Shown here one piece after another: positions 11,226-22,156 of a DNA stretch of 64,000 nucleotides. The first letter of the stretch is position 1. Each line of letters starts with the position of its first letter. The notes under the pieces are model-generated. The model saw nothing but the letters and a program-made list of their open reading frames with translations. It ran no database searches and was not told where the DNA came from. Location: NCBI GenBank assembly GCA_021018815.1, contig JAITYX010000085.1, positions 2,046,001 through 2,110,000 of the forward strand, given 5' to 3'. This DNA is from Talinum fruticosum (Eukaryota > Streptophyta > Magnoliopsida > Caryophyllales > Talinaceae). Both the position numbers and the translations under genes were made by a program.

Positions 11226-13310
11226 ATAATTCATGAAATGACTTCGAACTTTTAGAAGTTGGAAAGGTTTGAAGGCGTGGGCTTTCGACATTGGCAAAAG
11301 AAGATGCACTTCCTCCTCACAACTCTCATGGTTTTGTATGTCCTAAACACTCCCTACCCGAGTGCAAATTGAAGAGGAAACTTTGGAGTAGTCCTACGGT
11401 GGGAGAATGATGATTACATTTGTCGGGACACATTTTGAATGGGATGTCCAATGTTTTGTTTGATGTTTACTAGAATGTGAACTCTGCCAATGAACTTTGG
11501 AAGGCCTTGGAGAACAAATACATGGCTGAAGATGCATCTAGTAAGAACCTCCTTGTTAGTCAATTTAATAATTATAAGATGGTTAAAGAGCGCTCTGTTT
11601 TAGACAAAATGCATAAGATACAACGTAGTTTAAGCAACTTTAAACAACATAAGATGCATATGGACGAGTCTATTGTAGTTTCTTCCATAGTAGACAAACT
11701 TCCCCCTCTTGGAAAGACACTACAAGAACTTTAAAGCATAAGAAAGAGGATATGACTCTTGAGGATTTGGCTAACCATCTTTATATAGAAGAAGAGCTTC
11801 GTATGCGGGATGAATCAAAGGAGCATGTCCCCAAGATTTATGTGGAAGAGGATGGTGAGCCAAGCCATGGACAAAAAGTACAAAGCAAGAAGAGGCTTAA
11901 CAAGGGCAACAAGAAGGCTAAAGTGGTTTGTTGGGAATGCAACAAATCGGGCCACAAGAAGAGAGATTGCATTATTTGGAAGAAAAGGCTTGGACTGAAC
12001 AACCAAAAGGCAAATACAAAGGGTAACTTGTGGCATGATCGTTGATCAAGTCAATCTTGTCCAAAATGACAATGATTGGTGGGTTGATTGGGGTGCTTCA
12101 AGGCATATGCACAAGGACCGCTCCTTCAAGACTTTTGAACGTAAGTGATGGAGTGGCACTCTACATGGGAAACACTACTAAGTTCGATGTCCTAGGTAAA
12201 AGTCAAATAGATTTAGTTTTTACTTCTAAAAAGACCCTTTGAATGATGTTTATTATGCTCCGAAGTGACAAAGAATCTTGTATCGGGTAATATTCTCAAT
12301 AGGTATGGCTTTAAGAAAGTGTGTGAAGTCGATAAGTTTATTTTGTCTAAGGGCGGTGTCTTTGTGGGGAAGGCATATTTATGTGGAGACATGTTTAAGT
12401 TTAATGTTGTTAATGCTTCTAGTAGCAATGATAAGATAAATGATTATGCTCACATGCTTGTTTCTTTTTCTTCTTCTCTATGACATAATCGTCTTGGACA
12501 TGTTAATTATAAGAGATTAAAAGAAATTTTTATACTTGACTTGATCCCTAATTTTGATAGAATAATAGAGAAGTGTAAAACATGCATATTAATAAAGATT
12601 ACTAGAAGTTTTTTTCCTAATGTTGAAAGAGTCACAAAATTACTTGACTTAATTCATAATAATTTAGGTTATTTTTACAACACTCCTTCTATTGGAGGAA
12701 AGAAATACTATGTCACATTTATTGATGATTACTCTAGATATTTCCAAGTTTATCTTTTGCATTCTAAGGATGAAGCAATAGACAAGTTTAGGATCTTTAA
12801 AACTAAAACTAAGTTGCATTGTGAAACCTTTATTAAGCGTTTAAGATCCGAGGGTAGAGAATATTATGAGTCAAGTTATTGTCAATCAATTGGTATAATC
12901 CATAAAAATGGTGTGGCAGAAAGGAAAAATAGAACCTTAACTGAAATGGTAGATACTATGCTTTCTAAATCCAGTTTAAGTGATGGTTTTTGAGGTGAAG
13001 CAATGCTCACAACATGTTACATCTTAAATAAAGTTCCTAATAAGAGGAGTTCTATTACCCTATATGAGTTTTGGAATAAAAGGAAACCAAATATGACATT
13101 ATTTCAGAGTTTGGGCTTTGTAAGGCTATTGTAAGAGTCCCGGAACCGAAAAAAGGAAATTAGGAGAAAGAGGAATTGAGTGCATTTTTATAGGTTATGC
13201 TGAAAATAGCAAAGCCTATCACATCAAAGTAGATCTTTAAAAGGAAAAGGGGAGTAGATGGTACCATAGAAAGATTTAAAACATGGTTGGTGATAAGAGG
13301 GTTTAACCAA
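11226..13310 (+). pseudogene. copia gag-protease-integrase remnant (copy 1)
   Basis: Gag starts about 30 bases after the LTR (FEGVGFRHWQKKMHFLLTTL, with a stop before it) and continues after breaks in NSANELWKALENKYMAEDAS. The CCHC knuckle CWECNKSGHKKRDC is intact near 11935. The protease region reads VDWGASRHM, where the family has DSGA or DTGA: the Ser/Thr after the catalytic Asp is Trp. The integrase HHCC region is HNRLGHVNYKRL...CKTC; the core keeps FIDDYSRY and GVAERKNRTL, but about eight residues are missing between IIHK and NGVAE. Compared with copy 2, about 380 bases before the MITE are deleted near 13215. Confidence 0.88.
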
Positions 13311-13537
13311 GGTCCTGTTTGGTTGCAATAGTTGTTTGGGAAAAAAAGATATGTTTGGGGGGTTTAGTTGTTTTGACTTGATCAAAACAACTAAATTAGT
13401 GTTTAATTAGACAGTTGTTTAAAAGAGTTGTTTGGCTCCAAACAACTCTTCTCATTAGCCTTTTGGGAAGAGTTGTTTGTGAAAATAACCTACGTGTCCA
13501 AAAGTCCGGAGAAATTACGCCATATGTCGCCAACCCT
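13311..13537 (+). mobile_element. PIF/Harbinger-like MITE, 5' part (copy 1)
   Basis: It starts GGTCCTGTTTGG right after GTTTAACCAA of the reverse transcriptase frame, exactly as in copia copy 2 at 19691. The next 230 bases match the start of that MITE, including AACAACTCTT...CCTTTTGGGAAGAGTTG and ATTACGCCATATGTC. The 3' part is missing, replaced by microsatellite and captured gene sequence. Confidence 0.8.
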
Positions 13538-13617
13538 TATTTTATTATTATTATTATTACTATTATTATTGTTGTTGTTGTTGTTGTTGTCGCTGCTGCT
13601 TGGAGTAGTAGTAGTAA

Positions 13618-13652
<35 letters not shown>

Positions 13653-13653
13653 A

Positions 13654-13685
<32 letters not shown>

Positions 13686-13761
13686 TGTCGCCAACCCTTA
13701 TTTTATTATTATTATTGTTATTGTTGTTGTTATTGTTGTTGTTGTTGCTTTGTTCTTGCTG

Positions 13762-13809
<48 letters not shown>
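13538..13809. repeat. Compound trinucleotide microsatellite (TTA/TTG/TAG)
   Basis: Alternating blocks of TTATTA, GTTGTT and TAGTAG run for about 270 bases. The block ATGTCGCCAACCCTTATTTTATT occurs twice (about 13523 and 13684), so a unit containing MITE sequence plus microsatellite has been duplicated. Poly-Ser, poly-Val and poly-Leu open frames here are artefacts. Confidence 0.9.
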
Positions 13810-13814
13810 AACCC

Positions 13815-13842
13815 ACCATTGAAGAACATCTCTCTTCCCTCT

Positions 13843-13914
<72 letters not shown>

Positions 13915-14685
13915 ACTCTCGCCATTTTCACTCGCACTCTCTTTATCTTGCTTGTAATTGGAACCCACCACCTCCCGGGCATCCCATCCGAACCCACCAC
14001 ATCCGATCCCCATCCTCACCGCCGACACCGCGCACCTTGACTCCCTCCTCGACCTCCGCCACCAAACCTGGTTCGTGCTCAATTGCGTCGGGCTATTTCG
14101 GGTCCATGGGGAGCCGGTGGTTCGATCCTGCGTTGAAGTGGGGTGCGACTACCTCGACATTTGCGGCGAGCCAAAGTTCATGGAGAGAATGGAGGTGGAG
14201 TACCATGATCGGCGGCGAGTCGGGGAGTCTAGTGGTCTCGGCTTGTGGATTCAATTCGGTTACGGCCAAGCTCGAGCTCATATTCAATTCTAAGCAATGG
14301 GTGCCCCGGCGATGCTTGAATAGGGTCGAGGCTTACTTGTGCTTGGAGAGTGAGAAGAGGATTGTGGGTAATTTTGCTACATATGAATCGGCGGTTCTTG
14401 GGGTTGCTAATGGGGACATGCTTCGGAGGCGAGGAAATCTCGGCCTAAGAGGTCTCGGCCTCGGGTATAATTTATGTACTTCTTGATCTTCATCTTCCTT
14501 ATTTAGGAGTTGGAACTTGTTGAAGGTCTCAACCTTAAGTAATATGTGAACCGATTGGCTTGATCTTCTTGTTCCGGACCCTATCATTGTTGTCATTGAT
14601 TCAGTTTTCTCTTCATAAAGTAAACTGGCGAGAGTAGAGAGAGAGAAAGACAGAGTGAGAGGGAAGAGAGATGTTCTTCAATGGT
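13815..14685. repeat. Inverted repeat flanking a captured gene fragment
   Basis: The left arm (13815-13928) runs ACCATTGAAGAACATCTCTC, CT repeats, then ACTCTCGCCATTTT. The right arm (14622-14685) is its reverse complement, with AAACTGGCGAGAGT at the inner side and GATGTTCTTCAATGGT at the outer. The arms match closely apart from different CT-repeat lengths. The left arm looks like the CT-rich 5' UTR of the captured gene. Confidence 0.8.
13985..14465 (+). pseudogene. Saccharopine dehydrogenase-like oxidoreductase fragment
   Basis: The first frame reads IPILTADTAHLDSLLDLRHQ, then LNCVGLFRVHGEPVVRSCVE, VGCDYLDICGEPKFMERM. After a frameshift near 14215 the other frame continues GSLVVSACGFNSVTAKLELI, NRVEAYLCLESEKRIVGNF and TYESAVLGVANGDMLRRR. 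This is the N-terminal half of the plant mitochondrial-type saccharopine-dehydrogenase-like oxidoreductase family (Arabidopsis At5g39410 type). The start of the nucleotide-binding domain and the C-terminal half are absent. GC content is far above the surrounding transposon. It sits inside the copia element between inverted repeat arms, so it was captured, not inherited in place. Not functional as an enzyme. Confidence 0.8.
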
Positions 14686-14935
14686 TGTGACCGGTTTCAT
14701 TCAAAACGTAAGAAGAGAGAGAGTGAGGTAGTTCAATTGCATTAAACAGTTAACATTCGTGGGTTGTGACTGGTTGCACGGGTTTTTACCGGCCTCAGCA
14801 AGTCACTTTAACCTCCAATGGCATTTTTTTACCTAATTACTAGCTTAGTGGCAAACGATTACCATCGATTAAATTAGTGGCATTTTTTACAATTCTAGAG
14901 AGTTTAAGGGTAGTTTAATCCGAGCACTCTTTCTT

Positions 14936-15998
14936 TTCGCTTTAGTATAAATGAATTTGACAAATGTGTTTATTCTAAGTTCAAGCATGGAAAAGGTGTA
15001 ATAATTTGTCTATATGTTGATGACATGGTGATCTTTGGGACTGACTTGGAAGAAGTTGAGAAAACCAAGAGTTTTCTATCTGTTAAGTTCTCCATGAAGG
15101 ACACAGGATAAACAAAAGTGATATACTTAGCATTAAGATCATTAGAAATAATGATGGTATATGCCCGATTCAATCTCATTATGTTGAGAAAGTTCTTAAG
15201 AGATTCAAATACAAGGATTGTTCTCCTGCGAGTATCACTTTTTGATCCATCTTACAAGTTGGTTAGGAATGATGGAAGAACCGTTGGTTGCACAAATTGA
15301 ATATGCAAGGGTCATTCGATCATTGATATACCGCATGACTAGTACAAGACCTAACATTGTATTTACAGTTGGAAAATTAAGTATATTTACGAGTAATCCT
15401 AGTAAATTTTATTGGCATGCAATAATGAGAGTTTTGAAATACTTAAAGAAAACTCAACATTATGGCTTGTTCTATTTAGGTGATCCTTCGGTTTTGCAAG
15501 GATATACGGATCCTCGTTGGATAACCGATAAAGAGGATTACGCCTCTACATAAGGATGGTTATTTTTGATAGGTGGAGGGGTTGTTTCTTGAGCTTATAA
15601 GAAACAAACTTACATTACTGATTCCATCATGGTTGTTGAATTTGCGGCATTGGCTGCAACAAGTAAAGAAGCGAGAATGGCTTTGCAATTTGTTGATAGA
15701 AATTCCAAATTGGCCGAAACCCATGTCACCATTCTCCATTCATTGTGGTAGTAAGTCTAAACTATCCAAGGCTTATAGTCATGTCTATAATGGCAAATCA
15801 AGGCATGTTGGACTTAGACATGCCTATGTTCATCAATTGATAAAGGACAGAGTTATTACTATTGATTTTGTGCAATCAAAAGATAATCTTATTGATTCTT
15901 TTACTAAAATTCTAGCAAGAGACTTAGTGTCAAAAATATCAAGGGGGATGGGACTTAAGCCCACTTCTTTTATCACTAATAATGATGTCTCAACTTAA
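14936..15998 (+). pseudogene. copia reverse transcriptase (3' part) and RNase H remnant (copy 1)
   Basis: The frames contain ICLYVDDMVIFGTDLEEVEK with the polymerase YVDD motif, then CPIQSHYVEKVLKRFKYKD, STRPNIVFTVGKLS, MRVLKYLKKTQHYGLFYLG, and RNase H sequence ending SRHVGLRHAYVHQLIKDRV...IDFVQSKDNLIDSFTKILAR. Stops and shifts occur near 15110, 15298, 15551 and 15590. The N-terminal half of the reverse transcriptase is absent here; copy 2 keeps it. Confidence 0.88.
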
Positions 15999-16107
15999 CT
16001 CTTAATACAATGTCAAGTTTTAAGTTAAAAAGTGACAACATTATATAGTGATTGTTAGCACGATTAATTTTCATCCCAAGGTAAAGGTGTTGTTTACTAT
16101 AATGTTA

Positions 16108-16932
16108 TTGGGATGTGTAAAAAATCATAACCGCAAAAGCGAACCGTAAACCAGCCAAACCAAACCGCTCTATTCTAGTTAACCGAACCAGGTTAATTTT
16201 CCGATTAACCAAACTTGTGAACCAATAACTTATCTGGTTCGGTTCCAGTTTGGGATTTTAAAATTGACGTTTAATCGGAATGGAACCGATAGTAAAGTTT
16301 TTTAAAAAATTTTAAAAATTATTATATGAAAATTTTTATTTATTTGAAAAAAATTCTACCTACTACTACTACCTCTTTTTTTCTTTTTAACGAAGGATGG
16401 GCCACAACTAAAAGTACATTTTGTTTGGGCTCTATTTTTTCATTCCCTCCCTATTGTTTTGCTTGATTGCCCAGATGGCAAATATATATCTAATAGCAAG
16501 TATATTATATATATCAACAAGCATTTTTGCCTGCTACTACTACCATTTTTTTCTTTTTAACATATAATATATGTCCCTATATAATATATGTCCACAGCTA
16601 AGCAAGTATATGTCCCTATCGGTTTCAAGTAGATAATATATGTCCACAACCATGCAATTCACTAGCAAGCCCATGGCTGGTTGGTTGGGCGAGACAATAA
16701 CTCGAGCTACTATGGGCCTAGTGGTCATTGCTGGCCCGATAAAATCCGGAAAATTATTTCGTAAATTTTTTAATATTCGGTTCCGATGAACCGATGGACT
16801 ACATAATCGGATTACCGAGATCCGATTACCGATTTATCCAATTACGGTTACGGTTCACAATTTCATGAATCGTTAAATCCAATTAATCGGTTAAAAAACG
16901 ATCCAAACCGAACCGAATCGTGAACACCCCTA
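16108..16932. mobile_element. hAT-like non-autonomous element
   Basis: The left end TTGGGATGTGTAAAAAATCA and the reverse complement of the right end, TAGGGGTGTTCACGATTCGG, are imperfect inverted ends of hAT type. Both subterminal regions are rich in AACCG words in opposite orientation (AAACCAAACCG at the left, ACGGTTCAC and CCAAACCGAACCG at the right). No coding sequence. No clear 8-bp duplication, so the exact edges are uncertain. Confidence 0.55.
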
Positions 16933-17307
16933 ACAAGAGGGTACGTTTAATTACTCTTAATAGATCATGATCGAATGGATGCTTGTGTTACAGCAGCAAT
17001 TTCTAATGTCTATCTATGTGAGTGTGAAGTGTGGTTGCTTTAAAGAGCCAAGAGCTTGGCTTGATATATTCATGAAGGATATAGGCGAGATGGCCTTTAT
17101 GTGTATTTTGAGATTTGTATGTGACATATATCCAATTTGTCAAAAATGATGTAGTTCAAAGACTTTGTCTACTTGTGATATTCAGATTAATTAAAATTAT
17201 GTCCACTAAGTGGAAGTTCAAATTGCAAGATACTTTCATGAAGTATGAATCTCCAAGATTACTTTGAAATTTAATTTATTTCTCTCATTTTTGAAATGGT
17301 GAATGAT

Positions 17308-17925
17308 TATTTGGGTATTCCAAGAATCTAATTAGCAAAATTGTATTTGGATAGCCCAGGATAGTCTCCAAAAAGTTAAAGGACAACAAACATAGGTCTC
17401 TAGATGGAAAACAACAACCACGGGCTGCCCGTGGTGGTCACCACGACTTGTGGCAGCCAACACGGGCAACTCGTGTTAAAGGATACGACTTATGTTGGTT
17501 GTGTTCTTCATGGTGGTGTAGCTTTTGGCTTCCAGCTACTAACTCGGGTAGCTCGTGTCGGCCAACACAGCCCGTGTTGACTGCAATGAGAAGTTATTGT
17601 TGTTCTTATTAAGATAAGACAACTCTTGCAATGTCCTAAGTGGATAGAATTGACATTTAACTCCATGCTATACGAGTTTTCTTGTTTCAAGAGCCTTTAT
17701 ATAAAAACTATGAAGGGAAAAAAAGAAATAAGACACAACTTATCATCCTTAAGAGTGACTAGAGCATTCCCATGGATGAACTTTGAGAAATCTTGAACAT
17801 TGCACTTGTTTCATCGGTAGTTTATCCCTACGATCATTTTTGGTACAACAAATAGGTGTTAAGAAAAGTGATTTCATTCACGATTTGTTGATATATCCGA
17901 GTACTACATTCATCCTTTCCAAACA
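17308..17925 (+). repeat. 3' LTR of copia copy 1
   Basis: Same length (618 bp) as the 5' LTR. It starts TATTTGGGTATTCC (TG has become TA) and ends CCAAACA, followed by the duplicated AACTC. Confidence 0.92.
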
Positions 17926-18159
17926 AACTCTAAATGTAAATATGAAGAGCTGGTGAAATATGATTTATCTTTTGCAATAAATCACTTTGTATATATAGTA
18001 TGAGAGTACTATATCATCTAGAAAAGTCAAAATGCAGTAATCTTTCGTAATGAAATTCTCTTTCCAGTACAAACGCTGCTCCGTACCAAATATAATTGGA
18101 TTGAATGGAAAATTCATTCTCAAAATTCTTTACACATTCATTCTTCATCTTCTTCTAAT

Positions 18160-18844
18160 CCCACCCATAATCATTCCAAACCACCAGTCTCGTTGGGCGA
18201 AGTCCAATTCCTGGATTTTGGAATACATAAAACTCAATTTCGATGATTCCAAGTCTTCAAGCGTAGGAGCGAGGTTTTGTTTTACGAAGCTAGACACATA
18301 GTTTAATTAAAGTTGGAACGAGATTTTCTTAGCACACTCCTATGTTATAGCATCTGCATTTGTAATCCAAAATTACATGTGAGGGCATACATCCTCCACA
18401 TCATCTCACAATCTAATTTTTTGAAACTCAATCCATCGCCTCTACATCCTAGATCATCAAGTTGGATCGCCAAATAAAATATTACTCATGGATCCTACAA
18501 ATATACATAATTAATTTTTTTCCTTTTTGAATATGGAAATGCTTGTCAAAAAACAAAACAAAAAAAGAAAAAATGATGTAAGATGGAAACGCAAGTGGAA
18601 TGAGTACATGAGCGACCATACAGGTAGATCCACTCGGGCTAAATGTATTGTAACAAGATGGATTGGATTACATGGACAAAATTGAATCACAAGATCTTGT
18701 GGTTGACAAAATTGGATCACAAGATCTTGTGGTGCAATTGCTCATAGTAGTAGAGGCAATAACATTACGAGATGGAATCCGGGCAACATAGAATATTGGA
18801 TTCAAATATATTCGAGTCGAAGGTGATAACCACATATACCTTTT
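18160..18844 (+). pseudogene. RNase H domain remnant of a non-LTR element, split by a repeat
   Basis: The left part reads YIKLNFDDSKSSSVGARF, the start of the RNase H fold found at the end of some plant LINEs (KLNFDGS...GAG). The right part, about 18745-18840, reads VVEAITLRDGIRAT, one stop, NIGFKYIRVEGDNH, matching the AEAxALRxGL...VEGD segment. Between them, about 18490-18725, sits an interspersed repeat also found at 57225-57425 in the opposite orientation. Its right edge carries two tandem copies of a 28-base unit, ACAAAATTG(A/G)ATCACAAGATCTTGTGGT. Confidence 0.65.
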
Positions 18845-19690
18845 CAATAAATTGGTATAATCCATGAAAATACTCCATAACAAAATGGTGTGGCAGAAAG
18901 GAAAAATAGAACCTTAAGCTGAAATGGTAGATGATATGCTTTCTAAATCTGGTTTAAGTGATGGTTTTGGGGAGAAGCAATGCTCACATCATGTTACATC
19001 TTAAATAGAGTTCCTAATAAGAGGAATTCTATTACCCTATATGAGTTTTGGAATAAAAGGATATAAAATCTGACGTTATTTTAGAGTTTGGGGTTTGTAA
19101 GGCTATTGTAAGAGTCCGGAGCTGAAGAAAAAGAAATTAGGAGAAAGAGAAATTGAGTGCATCATTATAGGTTATGTTAAGATAGCAAATCCTATAGGTT
19201 TATGATAATTGAACCTAATGATTTCATAACGGTTAACACCGTGAAAGAATCAATTGATGCAATTTTTAATGAAATAAGGTTTTCATCAATTCCTAAACCT
19301 AAGGATATTATTCCAATATGATCACGAACATAGAGACATAGTTGAATTAAGAAGATGTAAGCGAATTTGAAATGAGAAATCCTTTGGTTGGAATTTCTAC
19401 ATCTACTTAGTGGAAGGAACAAGGGATTCCATTAAAAATAAAATTCTTCACATTTATAGCATGGATTCATACCCTACATCTTTCAAGAGGTTATGGAGTC
19501 ACAAGATACACTATTTTGGAAATAATAGTCTAATAAGAGATGGACTTAATAATGAAAAATAATACTTGGATTTTGATCTTCCCCTAGATGTATACATATC
19601 ACATCAAAGTAGATCTTTAAAAGGAAAAGGAGAGTAGATGGTACCATAAAAAGGTTTAAAGCGTGGTTGGTGATAAGAGGGTTTAACCAA

Positions 19691-19931
19691 GGTCTGTTTG
19701 GTTGCGATAGTCTGTTGGAGAAAAAAGAGTTGTTTGGGGGTTTAGTTTGTTTTAACTTGGTCAAAGCAGGTTAAAGTAGTGTTTGGTTAGATAGTTGTTT
19801 GAAAGAGTTGTTTGGCCCCAAACAACTCTTTCTCAAACAACTCTTCCCATTAGCCTTTTGGGAAGAGTTGCTTGTGAAAATGACCTGTTTGTCCAAAAGT
19901 TCAAAGAAATTACGCCATATGTCACCAACCC

Positions 19932-20002
<71 letters not shown>

Positions 20003-20383
20003 TATTATTATTATTATGTGATATTATTTTTTAAAATTAAATATAATAAATATTATATTAGGTAGAAAATGAATATAAATTTTGTAAAAATAGTAAAAAG
20101 ATAAAGTTTTATAAATGAATATAATTTGTATAAATAACATAATATAATTACATTTAAAAAAATAAAATGATCAATAAAAAAATATATTTATTTAAAAGAC
20201 AACTTAGACATAAGAGCATAAATAAAATTTCACCAAATATTTCTTTCCTCAAACAGACTAATTTTACCAAACTCGTTTTCAAGAAACGATTACTTCAAAC
20301 GACTAATAGAAACAGACTAATTCAAACAACTAATAATAAATAGATGATTCAAACAACTAACAAGCTGTTTGCCAAACAGGGCC
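19691..20383. mobile_element. PIF/Harbinger-like MITE, complete
   Basis: The left end GGTCTGTTTGG and the inverted right end GGCCCTGTTTGG form terminal inverted repeats. CAA is duplicated at 19688-19690 and 20384-20386. Removing the insert and one CAA restores an open reverse transcriptase frame (GFNQKYGIDYF), so the boundaries are exact. A 3-bp duplication suits PIF/Harbinger, although TAA/TTA is usual. It contains a TTTA/TTA microsatellite (19932-20017). Confidence 0.85.
19932..20017. repeat. (TTTA)n/(TTA)n microsatellite
   Basis: TTTA units pass into TTA units inside the MITE. Open frames across it are spurious. Confidence 0.95.
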
Positions 20384-21019
20384 CAAAAGTATGGTATTGA
20401 TTACTTTGATAGTTATGCACCGGTAGCTAGGATTGCAAAAGGTTCTTATTGTTATTCGTTGTAATTCAAAAACTTGTCATTCACCATATGGATATTAAGA
20501 CTGCTTTCTTGAATGCTGAATTAGAAGAAGAAGTGTATATGAAACAAGTTGAAGGTTTTTTCATTCCATGACAAGAAAAGAAAGTTTGCAAACTTATTAG
20601 ATCCTTATATGGTTTAAAGCAAGCCCCTAAACAATGGCATCAAAAAGTGGATGAAGTAGTGCTTTCTTCGGCTTTAGTATAAATGAATCTAATAATTGTG
20701 TTTATTCTAAGTTCGAGTATAAAAAGGTATAATAATTTGTCTATATGCTGATGACATGTTGATCTTTGGGATTGACTTGGAAGAAGTTGAGAAAACCAAG
20801 AGTTTTCTACCTGCTAGCTTCTCCATAAAGGACATAGGAGAAGCGAGATGTGATACTTGGCATTAAGATCGTTAGAAATAATAATGGTATATGCCTGACT
20901 CAATCTCATTATGTTGAGAAAGTTCTTAAGAGATTCAAATACAAGGATTGTTCTCCTGCAACATTACTTTTTGATCCAACTTACAAGTTGGTTAAGAATT
21001 ATGGAAGAACCAGTTGCTC

Positions 21020-22155
21020 TAGGGATGGCAATGGGTCTTGGACCTGACCCGGACCCGCAAGACCTGGCCTATTTAAACGGGTTTGTGTCCAGGAAAATTT
21101 AGACCCGATGAGTCCGGGCCAGGTCCGGGTATAAGCGGCCGAGTCGGGTGCTGGGTCCGAATCTGAAAAATTAAGACCCGGACCCGACCCTAAACCCGGT
21201 TAAGACGCAATCAATATCCGAATTTTAAAGAAAAAAAGCCAAGCAGGAACTTCCCACAAAAACATACTGAAAAAAACCCTAAACGCTAAAGCCCCTCCCC
21301 TCTATCTCTCTCCTCCTTTCTCGCTCGCAGCCCCCGGACCGGAGACCACACTTGTTGTACCGTTCTCTTTCTTTGGATTTCGGCCGGTCGGCTTCCCTCG
21401 TCATGCTCGCTCTTAGGCTAGTCATCTCCCCTCATCTCACGCTCCCTCTGTCCGGCCGGTCATCCCTCTCCTCGGCCACTTCCCTCGTCACGCTCACTCT
21501 TACCGATAGTCCTCTCCTCTCCTCAACCAGTACCCTCGTCACACTTGCTCTCTCTGCCTAGTCCGTGCTTGCGCCTCTGCCTATTTCCAATGGAGTGTGC
21601 AGTCCGCCTCTTCCTCCTTTCGCCCTGGTGTTTGGGTGCTTAAAGTTCTACATTAATGTAAGTATTTTAAAGTCTTTTGATTTAATTTTTTGAATTCAAC
21701 CTTTTCATGATGATTTAATTGTATTTTCGAATTATATTCTACATTCATCACAATTCTTATTCTCATGAAAAAATTTCAGCGTACAACACCACATAATTCC
21801 CCCTCCCTTTGCTAATCTCATCCATACTTCCTAATCCTAGGCTTCCTTCATAATTATCTTATCCAAAAAGTAACTAAACTCTTGTCTACATATCATTGAT
21901 TGCCTAAATCAATTCATCCGGAGTTATGATACAATTTTTCAAATTAATGAAAAAGTAAATAAGAGACTTAACCCAAAAAAGAAAGAAAACAAAAAGCTAT
22001 ATAGTTAATTATTAAAAGACCTGTTTAAGACCTAATTAAGACCCGCGGACCCGTCCGGAATTCACGGACCCGCGGAGTCCAGGTCGGGTTTGGGTCCAGG
22101 TCCAAAAATTTTAATGGGTGTGGGTCTAGCCGGACCCGACCCATTGTCATCTCTA
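21020..22155. mobile_element. hAT-type non-autonomous element
   Basis: The ends TAGGGATGGCAATGGGTC and (inverted) TAGAGATGACAATGGGTC match over 16 of 18 bases. The 8-bp flanks are AGTTGCTC on the left and CGTTGCAC on the right, which agree at six positions; the empty site in copia copy 1 reads GGTTGCAC. The subterminal regions are full of GGACCCG/CGGGTCC words. The interior has a CT-rich, GC-richer segment (about 21290-21620) with no recognisable protein. Confidence 0.85.
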
Positions 22156-22156
22156 C

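Larger units (their letters stand above)
10578..17925 (+). mobile_element. Full-length Ty1/copia retrotransposon (copy 1), inactive
   Basis: Two 618-bp LTRs bound the element, and the 5-bp duplication AACTC flanks it at 10573-10577 and 17926-17930. Between them lie gag, protease, integrase, reverse transcriptase and RNase H in copia order. Frameshifts, stops, and insertion/deletion between 13311 and 14935 and at 16108-16932 have destroyed the reading frame. The LTRs have diverged visibly from each other, so the insertion is old. Confidence 0.93.

Noticed and set aside
13415..14486. Long open frames of poly-Ser, poly-Val, poly-Leu and Arg-Glu repeats
   Set aside because: They are translations of TTA/TTG/TAG and CT microsatellites; only the right part overlaps the real gene fragment.
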